From Clostridiales bacterium (GTDB lineage: Bacteria > Bacillota > Clostridia > Christensenellales > Borkfalkiaceae), in the NCBI GenBank assembly GCA_015055655.1, contig SVHW01000009.1, forward strand, positions 1 through 64,000: 64,000 nucleotides of DNA, given 5' to 3'. Of the stretch, positions 47,357 to 55,681 are shown piece after piece; positions within the stretch are counted from its first letter, which is position 1, and the number at the start of each line of letters is the position of its first letter. The translations under genes and the position numbers were made by a program. The notes beneath the pieces were generated by a model. The model was not told the origin of the DNA and ran no database searches. It saw only the letters and a program-made list of their open reading frames with translations.

Positions 47357-48736
47357 TTATACGTTGGCAGGCAAGGATGCCGCTGCAATACTTTGACCTA
47401 CGCGGCGGTTCTTTTCATCGGGCAAACCGATGTCGATAGACGCGTACTCGGGATATTCTTCCGCAAGCACTTTCTTGCACGTTGCAAGGATAATGTCGCC
47501 GCCTTTGCCGCCCATTACACGGCCGAGAAGGAGCATATGTTTGATTTCGTAGAATCTTGCGTAGAAGGGAATCGTGTGCGCCAAATACGTGCCGATATCT
47601 TCGTAGATTTGCGCCGCAAGCGCGTCGTCTTTATCCATAAGCGCTTGGATTTCCTTTAATTTTTGCGCAGGCGTTAAGCCGTCAGCAAATTTATGGCCAC
47701 CCGCTTCTGCAAGCTTAATAACAGCGTCTTGCGAGAAATATTTGCAGCCTACGCCAACGTCGCCACTCCACTCGTCCACCATCGCGCCTTCGTTGAAATC
47801 AACGGGAACGAAAGCGAGTTCGGAAAGCCAACCGTTTACGCCGCCTTGCGTGTTGATGTAACCCACGGCTTCGCTGGTACCCATCGCGATACCAAGTACG
47901 CCGTTATCTTCCAAATCAATCGCCCCTGCAAGCGCCGTAACGTCGCCGTCGTTAGCAACTTCCAAAGGAATTTCTTTGCCGAGTTCTTTGCTCATTTCCT
48001 TCGCAACGTTGATGTACATATTCTTGATGTACTCGCCGTGCTGTTTCTTATCGACTTTAACGAACAAGGACGCAACCATAATTTTGTTGTCTACGTAAAC
48101 GCCTGCGGAAGATACGCCGATGGCGTCAACCGTGGGCATCTTGGACGCAGCCGTCTTCATTGCCGTCAAAATTTCGTTGTAATGATACGTAGGGTCGGTC
48201 GTTACTTTGGGATTCCATACTACTTCTTCGCTATAAACGACTTCGCCGTCGATAACCGCGCTGACCTTTCTATCCGAACCGCCTGCGTCGAAACCGATAC
48301 GACAACCCTTCAAATATCCGCCAACGCGCATAGAATTGCTCTTTTGTGCAGGAATTTCGTCTTGTTCAAGCCAAACGACTTCGAAAGGCTTTTCGTAAAC
48401 GCCACTCATAAATTCCACGTCGAACGCACGAAGACCTTCCATCGTGTACGCCTTCTTCAAATATTCGTAAATGGACTTGCTGCCGGCAACGTAAATTTTG
48501 TAGCCGCCAACTACCCACAAAATCGTCTTGGCAAGTCTTTCCGCAATACGGAAATTAAACGCGTCGTTGACGCCGTCTGCCAGCGCTTTGTATTTGTACA
48601 CGTAGTTATAGCCGCCGCTTCTTTCCGCAACAAGCGTTACTTCTACGGGATTTGCGCTCTTTGCAACTTCCGCCTCGAAATCACGAAGCGCTTTAATCAT
48701 AGGATAAAAGTTTTTGTCCAATACGGGCATTTTCAT
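47357..48736 (-). CDS. ROK-family sugar kinase, probable N-acetylglucosamine or hexose kinase
   Basis: 459 residues, longer than usual ROK kinases (about 300). The first 150 residues form an unusual N-terminal domain; the ROK part begins near GCRIGFDAGGSDRKVSAVIDG (phosphate 1) and has VANDGDVTALAGAIDL with catalytic Asp and GIAMGTSEAVGYI. Located before nagA in the same operon, so I infer phosphorylation of GlcNAc or a related amino sugar, then deacetylation. The specificity is not shown by sequence. Confidence 0.75.
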   Translation of the reverse strand: MKMPVLDKNFYPMIKALRDFEAEVAKSANPVEVTLVAERSGGYNYVYKYKALADGVNDAFNFRIAERLAKTILWVVGGYKIYVAGSKSIYEYLKKAYTMEGLRAFDVEFMSGVYEKPFEVVWLEQDEIPAQKSNSMRVGGYLKGCRIGFDAGGSDRKVSAVIDGEVVYSEEVVWNPKVTTDPTYHYNEILTAMKTAASKMPTVDAIGVSSAGVYVDNKIMVASLFVKVDKKQHGEYIKNMYINVAKEMSKELGKEIPLEVANDGDVTALAGAIDLEDNGVLGIAMGTSEAVGYINTQGGVNGWLSELAFVPVDFNEGAMVDEWSGDVGVGCKYFSQDAVIKLAEAGGHKFADGLTPAQKLKEIQALMDKDDALAAQIYEDIGTYLAHTIPFYARFYEIKHMLLLGRVMGGKGGDIILATCKKVLAEEYPEYASIDIGLPDEKNRRVGQSIAAASLPANV

Positions 48737-48771
48737 AATACGTTTCCTCTCTAACGTGATTTTATATAATC

Positions 48772-48801
48772 ATTATACTATTTCCTTATATATATTTTCA
48801 A
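48772..48801 (-). promoter_or_regulatory. Promoter of the ROK kinase-nagA operon
   Basis: TTGAAA (48796-48801) and TATAAT (48772-48777), 18-bp spacer. The inverted repeat ATATTTTC/GAAAATAT (48792-48811) covers the -35. Confidence 0.7.
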
Positions 48802-48804
48802 TAG

Positions 48805-48859
48805 AAAATATTTCTCTAAATTTACAAAATATTTCACAAAAAGTATCTCGAAATATTTT
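48805..48859. promoter_or_regulatory. Direct repeats for an AraC-type regulator
   Basis: AAAATATTTC at 48805-48814 and 48826-48835 are exact copies 21 bp apart (two helical turns). A third, GAAATATTTT, lies at 48850-48859. They fill the divergent intergenic region between the kinase gene and the AraC gene. Confidence 0.6.
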
Positions 48860-48885
48860 ACAAAAACGAAAGAACGTGTTATACT
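48857..48885 (+). promoter_or_regulatory. AraC regulator promoter; leaderless start
   Basis: TTTACA (48857-48862) and TATACT (48880-48885), 17-bp spacer. The ATG at 48892 is 6 bases after the -10. Confidence 0.7.
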
Positions 48886-48891
48886 CGATAT

Positions 48892-49779
48892 ATGGAACAA
48901 ACAACGAAAGATAAAAAATTTTACAAACACAAAATTTCCAATTTTTTAAACGTACAAAAAATTGTCACCGTGCATTATCAAGAGCCGGAAAAGGACTACG
49001 TTTCCCAAGAAGAAACACACGATTTTTGGGAGATAATTTACGCTGATAAAAAGGACGTCTTCGTCGTTAAAAACGGCGTGAAACACCTGTTAAAACAAGG
49101 CGAAGTTATCTTCATCTCCCCCAATCAACCACACCACGTAGAGTGTTTGGGCGAAGAGGCAAATATCTTTATCCTTTCCTTTGAGTGCCGTTCGGCAAGT
49201 ATCACGTTTTTTCACGACAAAAAATATCGTGTACCCGACGAATACCGATATTTATTGCAAAATATTATGACGGAAGCAACGGAAACTTTTGTTTTGCCCG
49301 ATTTTGACCCCGATTTGCACAAGCTTATCCTGCGCGACAACCCCAACCTCGGTGGTGAACAGGTGTTAAAAAATCAACTGGAACTGTTGCTGATTTACCT
49401 TCTTCGCGCCGCCAACAACCAAAGCGCGCAACAAGAATTTTTTCTCTCTAAAATATCCTCGTCCAACGATTTACAAGACGAAATCGTTTGTTTCCTTGCC
49501 TCTAAAATTTACGACACACTTTCTCTTGACGAGTTGTGCGAAAAATTGCATTATGGCAAAACGCACCTTTGTTCCTTTTTTAAACAAAAAACGGGCAACA
49601 GCATTTATCGCACCTATTTGAAACTGAAAATCGACGAGGCAAAAAAACTGATTCGAAGAAAACACTCTTTTACCGACGTCACCAATAAGTTATATTTTGA
49701 TTCGGTTGCGCATTTCAGTTACGTTTTTAAAAAGTATACGGGCATGACGCCAAAAGAATATAAATCAAGCATTAAATAA
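48892..49779 (+). CDS. AraC-family transcriptional regulator
   Basis: 295 residues: an N-terminal cupin sensor (about 20-130; ETHDFWEIIYADKKD, GEVIFISPNQPHHVE) and two C-terminal helix-turn-helices (LSLDELCEKLHYGKTHLCSF and DVTNKLYFDSVAHFSYVFK) ending in GMTPKEYKSS. It is divergent from the ROK kinase-nagA operon; direct repeats and a palindrome between the genes are likely sites. Inferred inducer: an amino sugar or its phosphate. The -10 lies 6 bases before the ATG with no ribosome binding site. Confidence 0.9.
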   Translation: MEQTTKDKKFYKHKISNFLNVQKIVTVHYQEPEKDYVSQEETHDFWEIIYADKKDVFVVKNGVKHLLKQGEVIFISPNQPHHVECLGEEANIFILSFECRSASITFFHDKKYRVPDEYRYLLQNIMTEATETFVLPDFDPDLHKLILRDNPNLGGEQVLKNQLELLLIYLLRAANNQSAQQEFFLSKISSSNDLQDEIVCFLASKIYDTLSLDELCEKLHYGKTHLCSFFKQKTGNSIYRTYLKLKIDEAKKLIRRKHSFTDVTNKLYFDSVAHFSYVFKKYTGMTPKEYKSSIK

Positions 49780-49793
49780 TCCTTTCAACAAAG

Positions 49794-49822
49794 AAAATCG
49801 GTTGCAAAACGCAACCGATTTT
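49794..49822. terminator. Bidirectional terminator
   Basis: A 12-bp stem AAAATCGGTTGC with its complement and T tracts on both strands, between convergent genes. Confidence 0.85.
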
Positions 49823-49841
49823 TTTCTTTTTTTATCTATCT

Positions 49842-51560
49842 TTATTGTTTCGCTTTTTCCAGCAAAGCGTTTACCGACGCGGAAATTTCCGCAAGTTTTT
49901 CGTCTGCCGCCTTTTCGTCTTTCGCTTTTAACGAATAGTAAATCTTTAACTTCGGCTCCGTACCGGAAGGACGTACGCACACGAAAGAACCGCCTTCAAG
50001 TTCGTAATACACACAGTTGCATTTCGGGATATCCAGTTCGCTCACGTTGCCGTTTGCGTCCGTGCGTTTCGCCGCGCTGTAATCGCGTACAGCCTCTACT
50101 TTTACGCCGGCAAAATCGTCCACTTTCATCGTTTTCAACGCGTTGACGACGGCGTTCATTTCCTTCATTGCGTTCAAACCGGAATATTGGATAGAAACGT
50201 TTTTATCCAGCACGTAACCGTATTTAGCGTAAATTTCTTGCAATCTATCGAACACAGACTTGCCAATATACGCATAATAGCAAACCATTTCCGCGCAAAT
50301 CATCGAAGCCACAACGGCGTCTTTATCTCTTGCGTGCGTGCCGCGAAGGTATCCGCAGGATTCTTCAAAGCCGAAGATATACGTATGCTTGCCGTCCTTT
50401 TCCCATTGCTTTATCTTTTCGCCGATAAACTTAAACCCAACGGGCGTTTCGTAAAGCGTTACGCCGTAATCGTCGCAAAGCGCCTTTGCCATACCCGTCG
50501 TAACGAACGATTTTACCACCGCCGCATTGGCAGGCATCGTCTTATCTTCCGCCAAACGAGTTAAGATATAATCCAAAAGCAAAATACCTACTTGGTTGCC
50601 TGAAAGCGCAACGAATTCCCCCGCTTCGTTTTTCAAAGCTACGCCCAGTCTATCAGAGTCAGGGTCCGTACCAAACACTACGTCAGCGTTGATTTCGTTG
50701 GCGAGCGCAATACCCATAGAAAGCGTTTCTTTATATTCGGGATTAGGCACTTTTACCGTGGAAAATTCGGTATCTTTCGTCGTTTGCGCCTCAACAATCG
50801 TTGCGTTGATACCCAACTTTTTCAAGATACGCGTAACGGGAACGTAACCGCTGCCGTGAACGGGCGTATAAACGAGTTTTAAGTTTGCGCCGCATTTTTC
50901 CACCGCTTCCTTGGAAAGGGTAAGGCGGGATAATTCTTCAATATAATCGTCGTCCAATTTCGAAGGGACGGGCAAAATCAACGGACTGTTTTCATCGCCG
51001 CTGACAGAAAGATAATCTTCAATTTGGTTGATGTAACCCACTACTTTTGCCGTGTCTTCGGGCGACATTTGCGCGCCGTCTTCCCCATATACTTTATATC
51101 CGTTATATTCCTTAGGGTTATGGCTTGCCGTAATCATAACGCCTGCAATCGTCTTTAAATAACGCACCGCGTAGGAAAGCATCGGTACGGGATGCACGTC
51201 GTCGAAAAGATACGCTTTGATACCGTTTTTAGCAAGTACGCTTGCCGTCGCTTTGGCAAATACGTCCGATTTTCTACGGGTGTCGTAGGAAATGACTACG
51301 CCTCTATCCATCGCCGCTTGACCAAGGCTCTTAATCCACTCTGCAAGGCCCTGCGTTGCACGCATAACCGTATAAATATTCATCATATTCATACCGCAAC
51401 CGATAATTCCACGCATACCTGCCGTGCCGAATTCCAATTCTCCACCGAAACGGTATTCGAGTTCTTTTTCGTCATTAGCGATGCTTGCCAGTTCTGCTTT
51501 CCCCTCCGCGCAAATGGCAGGGCTGTTCAACCAGCTTTGGTAATTTTTACGATAGTCCAT
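49842..51560 (-). CDS. Phosphoglucomutase / phosphomannomutase
   Basis: 572 residues from the ATG at 51560 (AAAGGA 11 bases upstream); further ATGs upstream lie too close to the site. Seen: FGTAGMRGIIG, MITASHNPKEYNGYKVYGEDGAQ (phosphoserine loop), FGTDPDSDRLG (metal loop), FGFEESCGYL and the phosphate-binding CVRPSGTEPKLKIYY. Interconverts glucose 1- and 6-phosphate, so it links maltodextrin or glycogen breakdown to glycolysis. The long form is the usual PGM of Bacillota. Confidence 0.93.
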   Translation of the reverse strand: MDYRKNYQSWLNSPAICAEGKAELASIANDEKELEYRFGGELEFGTAGMRGIIGCGMNMMNIYTVMRATQGLAEWIKSLGQAAMDRGVVISYDTRRKSDVFAKATASVLAKNGIKAYLFDDVHPVPMLSYAVRYLKTIAGVMITASHNPKEYNGYKVYGEDGAQMSPEDTAKVVGYINQIEDYLSVSGDENSPLILPVPSKLDDDYIEELSRLTLSKEAVEKCGANLKLVYTPVHGSGYVPVTRILKKLGINATIVEAQTTKDTEFSTVKVPNPEYKETLSMGIALANEINADVVFGTDPDSDRLGVALKNEAGEFVALSGNQVGILLLDYILTRLAEDKTMPANAAVVKSFVTTGMAKALCDDYGVTLYETPVGFKFIGEKIKQWEKDGKHTYIFGFEESCGYLRGTHARDKDAVVASMICAEMVCYYAYIGKSVFDRLQEIYAKYGYVLDKNVSIQYSGLNAMKEMNAVVNALKTMKVDDFAGVKVEAVRDYSAAKRTDANGNVSELDIPKCNCVYYELEGGSFVCVRPSGTEPKLKIYYSLKAKDEKAADEKLAEISASVNALLEKAKQ

Positions 51561-51589
51561 AATATATTCCATCCTTTTATAATTTTCAA

Positions 51590-52408
51590 TCAATAATATC
51601 TTCTCAAATCTGCGCGTTCAATTTGGTCACGGTCGAAATACGCCACCATCATACGTACGCAGAAAATTATAATAACCAACACGTAAAACACCGTCGTCAA
51701 CAACGTAAACAACCACGTCACGGGCGTTAACGCACACAGGGCAATAAGCGCTTCCACGAAGAATAAAATACCTAACTGCGACAAAAGCAATTTCCAACGC
51801 ATCGTCGACATAAGATATTGAGAATAATGCAACGCTTCAAAGGCTTTAAAACCCGTAATTTGCATACAGGGCAACCACAAATAAATTTTACCCACCGCGT
51901 AAATTAAGACGACGTGCATAAACAAGTAGCACCCGCAAGCTAAAATATACGCAAGCCAAACGACGGGAATCAGCGAAACCACGTACACGAACGTCGAGAC
52001 CAATAACGCCCACAACTCGTACATCGCCAAAAGCAATAATACAAACCCTGCCGTCGATACGAAATTGTCGTTTAATTTCGAAAAAATACCCGTAAACGTA
52101 CGCTTCCCTATACGCATATGTTTATCCAAAAACGCCATCACCATCGCGCCGCAAACTATCGTAAATATAACGGCTGCGATACCAAAAATTATCGAATAGA
52201 CGTCTGAAAAACTGAGTATGGAAATCGCGCGGAAGATATGAACGAAATGGAAATCGTTGATATTGCCGTGGAAAATCGCGTCCAAAGCGCACTTAATCGC
52301 CTCTTGGTCGGTCGCGAGAGATAAAAACCACGCAGGCAAAATTGCAAAAGGCAATAAATATATAAAGTTTTTAAAGGCATATTTGCCAGATTGAACCGTA
52401 TATTTCAT
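51590..52408 (-). CDS. Integral membrane protein of unknown function
   Basis: 272 residues from the ATG at 52408 (GAGGT 6 bases upstream). Five to six hydrophobic segments. Local features: SGKYAFKNFIYLLPFAILP, FGIAAVIFTIVCGAMVMAF, and a basic cytoplasmic end RDQIERADLRRYY. I recognise no named family; it resembles uncharacterised Clostridia membrane proteins in which a loop reads ALHYSQYLM. It is the gene before phosphoglucomutase, with its own promoter. Confidence 0.65.
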   Translation of the reverse strand: MKYTVQSGKYAFKNFIYLLPFAILPAWFLSLATDQEAIKCALDAIFHGNINDFHFVHIFRAISILSFSDVYSIIFGIAAVIFTIVCGAMVMAFLDKHMRIGKRTFTGIFSKLNDNFVSTAGFVLLLLAMYELWALLVSTFVYVVSLIPVVWLAYILACGCYLFMHVVLIYAVGKIYLWLPCMQITGFKAFEALHYSQYLMSTMRWKLLLSQLGILFFVEALIALCALTPVTWLFTLLTTVFYVLVIIIFCVRMMVAYFDRDQIERADLRRYY

Positions 52409-52427
52409 AAGTATACCTCTATTTTTT

Positions 52428-52456
52428 ATTATATCACATAAATTATCTTTTGTAAA
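52428..52456 (-). promoter_or_regulatory. Promoter of the membrane protein gene
   Basis: TTTACA (52451-52456) and TATAAT (52428-52433), 17-bp spacer. Confidence 0.65.
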
Positions 52457-52492
52457 GTAATTTCCGTAAAAAAGCCTCGTGTGCAAAAAAAC

Positions 52493-52527
52493 TCCCCTTT
52501 GCGTGATTTCCTCAATCGCAAAGGGGA
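52493..52527 (-). terminator. Terminator of the citrate synthase-aconitase-IDH operon
   Basis: An 11-bp stem TCCCCTTTGCG/CGCAAAGGGGA around a 13-base loop, followed on the minus strand by seven T. Confidence 0.9.
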
Positions 52528-52546
52528 ATCTATATGCTTACGCAAT

Positions 52547-53725
52547 TCAAACGAGTTTTTTAAGCGTTTCCATTACGTAATTGCCAAATTCTTCGCAGGT
52601 CGCGCCCGTGTCACGACCGGTAATAACCATCTTCTTTTCTTCGAACGAACAAATATCCAAGGCTTTTTCCAATTTATCCGCCCTATCTTGCAAACCGATA
52701 TGCGACAGCAACATTACGCACGCACGGAGCATCGAACAAGGGTCTGCATATTTACCTCTACCTTCCGTTACCATACGCGGCGCGCTGCCGTGGATAGCCT
52801 CGAACATTGCGTATTTCTTACCGATATTGGCGCAGCCTGCCGTGCCTACGCCGCCTTGGAATTCCGCCGCCTCGTCCGAAATAATATCGCCGTACAAGTT
52901 GGGCAAAAGCAATACTTTGAAATCACGGCGACGTTTTTTATCCACGAGTTTCGCCGTCATAATATCTGCGTACCACTCGTCCGTGATAATATCGGGATAC
53001 ATATCCGCTACCTTATGGCAATCTTCCAAGAAATTACCGTCCGTCGTCTTAATAACGTTGGCTTTGGTAACCAGCGATACTCTGCCCAAACCGTTTTTAT
53101 GCGCGTAGTCGTATGCAAGACGGGCAATTCTGTCCGAGCCTTGTTTGGTGGTAATCGTAAAGTCTACCGCCAAATCTTCCGTAACGTTGAAACCGCTGGA
53201 ACCTACGGCGTAACCGCCTTCCGTGTTTTCGCGGAAAATCGTCCAGTTAATTCCCTCTTCGGGCACTTTTACGGGACGGATATTCGCAAACAAATCAAGT
53301 GCCTTTCTCATCGCTACGTTTGCCGATTCGATATTGGGCATACCGCTGCCCTTTTGCGGCGTCGTCGTAGGACCTTTTAAGATAATGTGGCACGATTTCA
53401 ATTCCGCCATAACGTCGTCGGGAATCGCCTTACCCTTAGCAATACGATTTTCAATCGTCAACCCTTCAATGTCCTTAAATTCTACTTTACCCGATTTTAC
53501 CAAATCGTCCAAAATAAATTCGAGCACTCTTCTTGCCTGCGCGGAAATAATCGGGCCGATGCCGTCGCCGCCGCAAACGCCGATTTTAATGCAATCGAGC
53601 GCGCTGTAATCAACAAAATCGCCTTGCGCTTTCATATCCTCTACCCGAACGAGTTGCTTTTCGAGGATTTTTCTAAATTTCTCGCAAGCGACGTCTAATT
53701 GCGCTTTATATTCTTCCATTTCCAT
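52547..53725 (-). CDS. icd: Isocitrate dehydrogenase (isocitrate/isopropylmalate family)
   Basis: Oxidises isocitrate to 2-oxoglutarate; 392 residues. Seen: GVCGGDGIGPIISAQARRV, KGPTTTPQKGSGMPNIESANVAMRKALDLF (substrate loop), INWTIFRENTEGGY, the Asp ligands in PNLYGDIISDEAAEFQGG and the NAD-binding IHGSAPRM. There is an N-terminal extension of about 45 residues. NAD or NADP use is not decided. The isopropylmalate enzyme is unlikely because aconitase and citrate synthase precede it. It closes the operon. Confidence 0.88.
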   Translation of the reverse strand: MEMEEYKAQLDVACEKFRKILEKQLVRVEDMKAQGDFVDYSALDCIKIGVCGGDGIGPIISAQARRVLEFILDDLVKSGKVEFKDIEGLTIENRIAKGKAIPDDVMAELKSCHIILKGPTTTPQKGSGMPNIESANVAMRKALDLFANIRPVKVPEEGINWTIFRENTEGGYAVGSSGFNVTEDLAVDFTITTKQGSDRIARLAYDYAHKNGLGRVSLVTKANVIKTTDGNFLEDCHKVADMYPDIITDEWYADIMTAKLVDKKRRRDFKVLLLPNLYGDIISDEAAEFQGGVGTAGCANIGKKYAMFEAIHGSAPRMVTEGRGKYADPCSMLRACVMLLSHIGLQDRADKLEKALDICSFEEKKMVITGRDTGATCEEFGNYVMETLKKLV

Positions 53726-53736
53726 ACTATTGCTCC

Positions 53737-55665
53737 TTACTTGTTTTTCGTATAATTAAGGCATCCGCCTGCCGCCAACATCTCTCTTTGACGAGCGGAA
53801 AGCGTCAATACGAGCGTCGCCGTAGCGCCGTTCGTCTTATTGACGAGCGTAGCTTCGTTTTCGCCTTTCACCGCCGCTGCAAAACCTTGAATTTCCAAGG
53901 CGTCACCTTCGTTGAATTTGTCGTAATCATCAGGATTTTTTAACGTCATCGGCACGATACCAAAGTTAATCAAATTCGCCACGTGAATACGCGCAAAACT
54001 CTTTGCGACAACCGCTTTAATCCCTAAATACAAAGGCACGAGCGCCGCGTGCTCTCTCGACGAGCCTTGCCCATAGTTTGCACCGCCTAAAATGACGCCG
54101 CCGCCCTTTTTCTTCGCGCGTTCGGGGAAATCTTTATCGCAAACCGTAAAGCAGAATTCCGAAAGCTTCGGCACGTTAGAACGATAGGGCAATACTTTCG
54201 TACCTGCCGGCATAATATGGTCGGTAGTGATATCGTCGCCCACTTTCAAAATTAACTCGCAAGAAAGATTTTCGTCAGGGGCTTTCCCTACGGGGATAGG
54301 TTTAATATTCGGGCCGCGTTCCACCGTAACTTCGTCCATTTTATCCGCAGAAACGGGCATTTCGATGAGATTATCGTTAATCTTAAATGCCAAAGGCATT
54401 TCTACCTTGGGCGCAACGCCAAGCGTCGTCGGGTCAGTAAACACACCAGCAATCGCCGAAGCCGCCGCCGTTTCAGGCGAAACCAAATAGACTTGTGCAT
54501 CCGCCGTCCCGCTTCTTGCAAGGAAGTTTCTATTGAACGTACGAAGGCTTATCCCTGCCGATTTCGGCGAGAAACCCATACCGATACAAGGGCCGCAAGC
54601 GCACTCCAAAATACGCGCGCCGGCATTGATTAAATCGGCAAGCGCGCCGCATTCTGCAAGCATCGTATATACTTGTTTCGAACCGGGCGAAATGGATAAG
54701 CTTACGTCGGGATGTACCGTTTTGCCTTTGAGCATTGCGGCAACCGTCAGCATATCTTGCATCGAGGAATTGGTGCAAGAACCGATACATACCTGATTGA
54801 TTTTCATACCCGAAAGTTCTTTTACAGCCTTGACGTTATCAGGGCTGTGCGGACAAGCCGCCAACGGTTTCAACGCGCTTAAATCCACGGTGTACGTGGC
54901 GTCGAATACCGCGTCTTCGTCGGAGGAAAGTTCGATATAATCCTCTTCTCTGCCCTCCGCTTTTAAGAAAGCTTTCGTCACTTCGTCGGACGGGAAAATG
55001 GAGCTGGTTGCGCCCAGTTCCGCGCCCATATTCGTAATCGTCGCGCGTTGGGGCACGGAAAGCGTCTTCACGCCTTCGCCGCCGTATTCTACGATAGCAC
55101 CTACGCCGCCCTTTACGCCAAGAATACGAAGCACCTCTAAAATAACGTCCTTTGCCCCTACGTAATCAGAAAGCTGGCCAACGAGGTTCACCCTAATCAT
55201 CTTGGGCATCGTGATATAGTACGTGCCACCGCCCATTGCCACGGCTACGTCCAAACCGCCCGCGCCCATACCGAGCATACCGATACCGCCAGCCGTAGGC
55301 GTGTGCGAATCGGAGCCGATGAGCGTTTTGCCAGGTTTAGAAAAACGTTCTAAATGTACTTGGTGACAAATACCGTTGCCGGGACGGGAAAAACGGATAC
55401 CGTGTTTCTTCGTCACCGTTTGAATATAACGGTGGTCGTCTGCGTTTTCAAACCCTGCTTGCAAGGTGTTATGGTCGATATACGCAACGGAAAGTTCGGT
55501 TTTTACCCTATCAATACCCATCGCCTCGAATTGCAAATACGCCATCGTACCCGTTGCGTCTTGCGTCAACGTTTGGTCGATACGCAACCCAATTTCTTTG
55601 CCCGTAACCATTTCACCGCAAACGAGGTGATTTTTAATAATTTTTTGCGCTATTGTATAACCCAT
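53737..55665 (-). CDS. acn: Aconitate hydratase
   Basis: Citrate to isocitrate via aconitate; 642 residues from the ATG at 55665, which lies 17 bases after the citrate synthase stop. Seen: the iron-sulfur ligands in CIGSCTNSS and CACGPCIGM, DSHTPTAGGIGMLGMGAGG, and the swivel domain GGANYGQGSSREHAAL. The gene belongs to the short, mitochondrial-type aconitases of anaerobes. It is coupled with the flanking TCA genes. Confidence 0.93.
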   Translation of the reverse strand: MGYTIAQKIIKNHLVCGEMVTGKEIGLRIDQTLTQDATGTMAYLQFEAMGIDRVKTELSVAYIDHNTLQAGFENADDHRYIQTVTKKHGIRFSRPGNGICHQVHLERFSKPGKTLIGSDSHTPTAGGIGMLGMGAGGLDVAVAMGGGTYYITMPKMIRVNLVGQLSDYVGAKDVILEVLRILGVKGGVGAIVEYGGEGVKTLSVPQRATITNMGAELGATSSIFPSDEVTKAFLKAEGREEDYIELSSDEDAVFDATYTVDLSALKPLAACPHSPDNVKAVKELSGMKINQVCIGSCTNSSMQDMLTVAAMLKGKTVHPDVSLSISPGSKQVYTMLAECGALADLINAGARILECACGPCIGMGFSPKSAGISLRTFNRNFLARSGTADAQVYLVSPETAAASAIAGVFTDPTTLGVAPKVEMPLAFKINDNLIEMPVSADKMDEVTVERGPNIKPIPVGKAPDENLSCELILKVGDDITTDHIMPAGTKVLPYRSNVPKLSEFCFTVCDKDFPERAKKKGGGVILGGANYGQGSSREHAALVPLYLGIKAVVAKSFARIHVANLINFGIVPMTLKNPDDYDKFNEGDALEIQGFAAAVKGENEATLVNKTNGATATLVLTLSARQREMLAAGGCLNYTKNK

Positions 55666-55681
55666 AATCGTACCCACTTTA

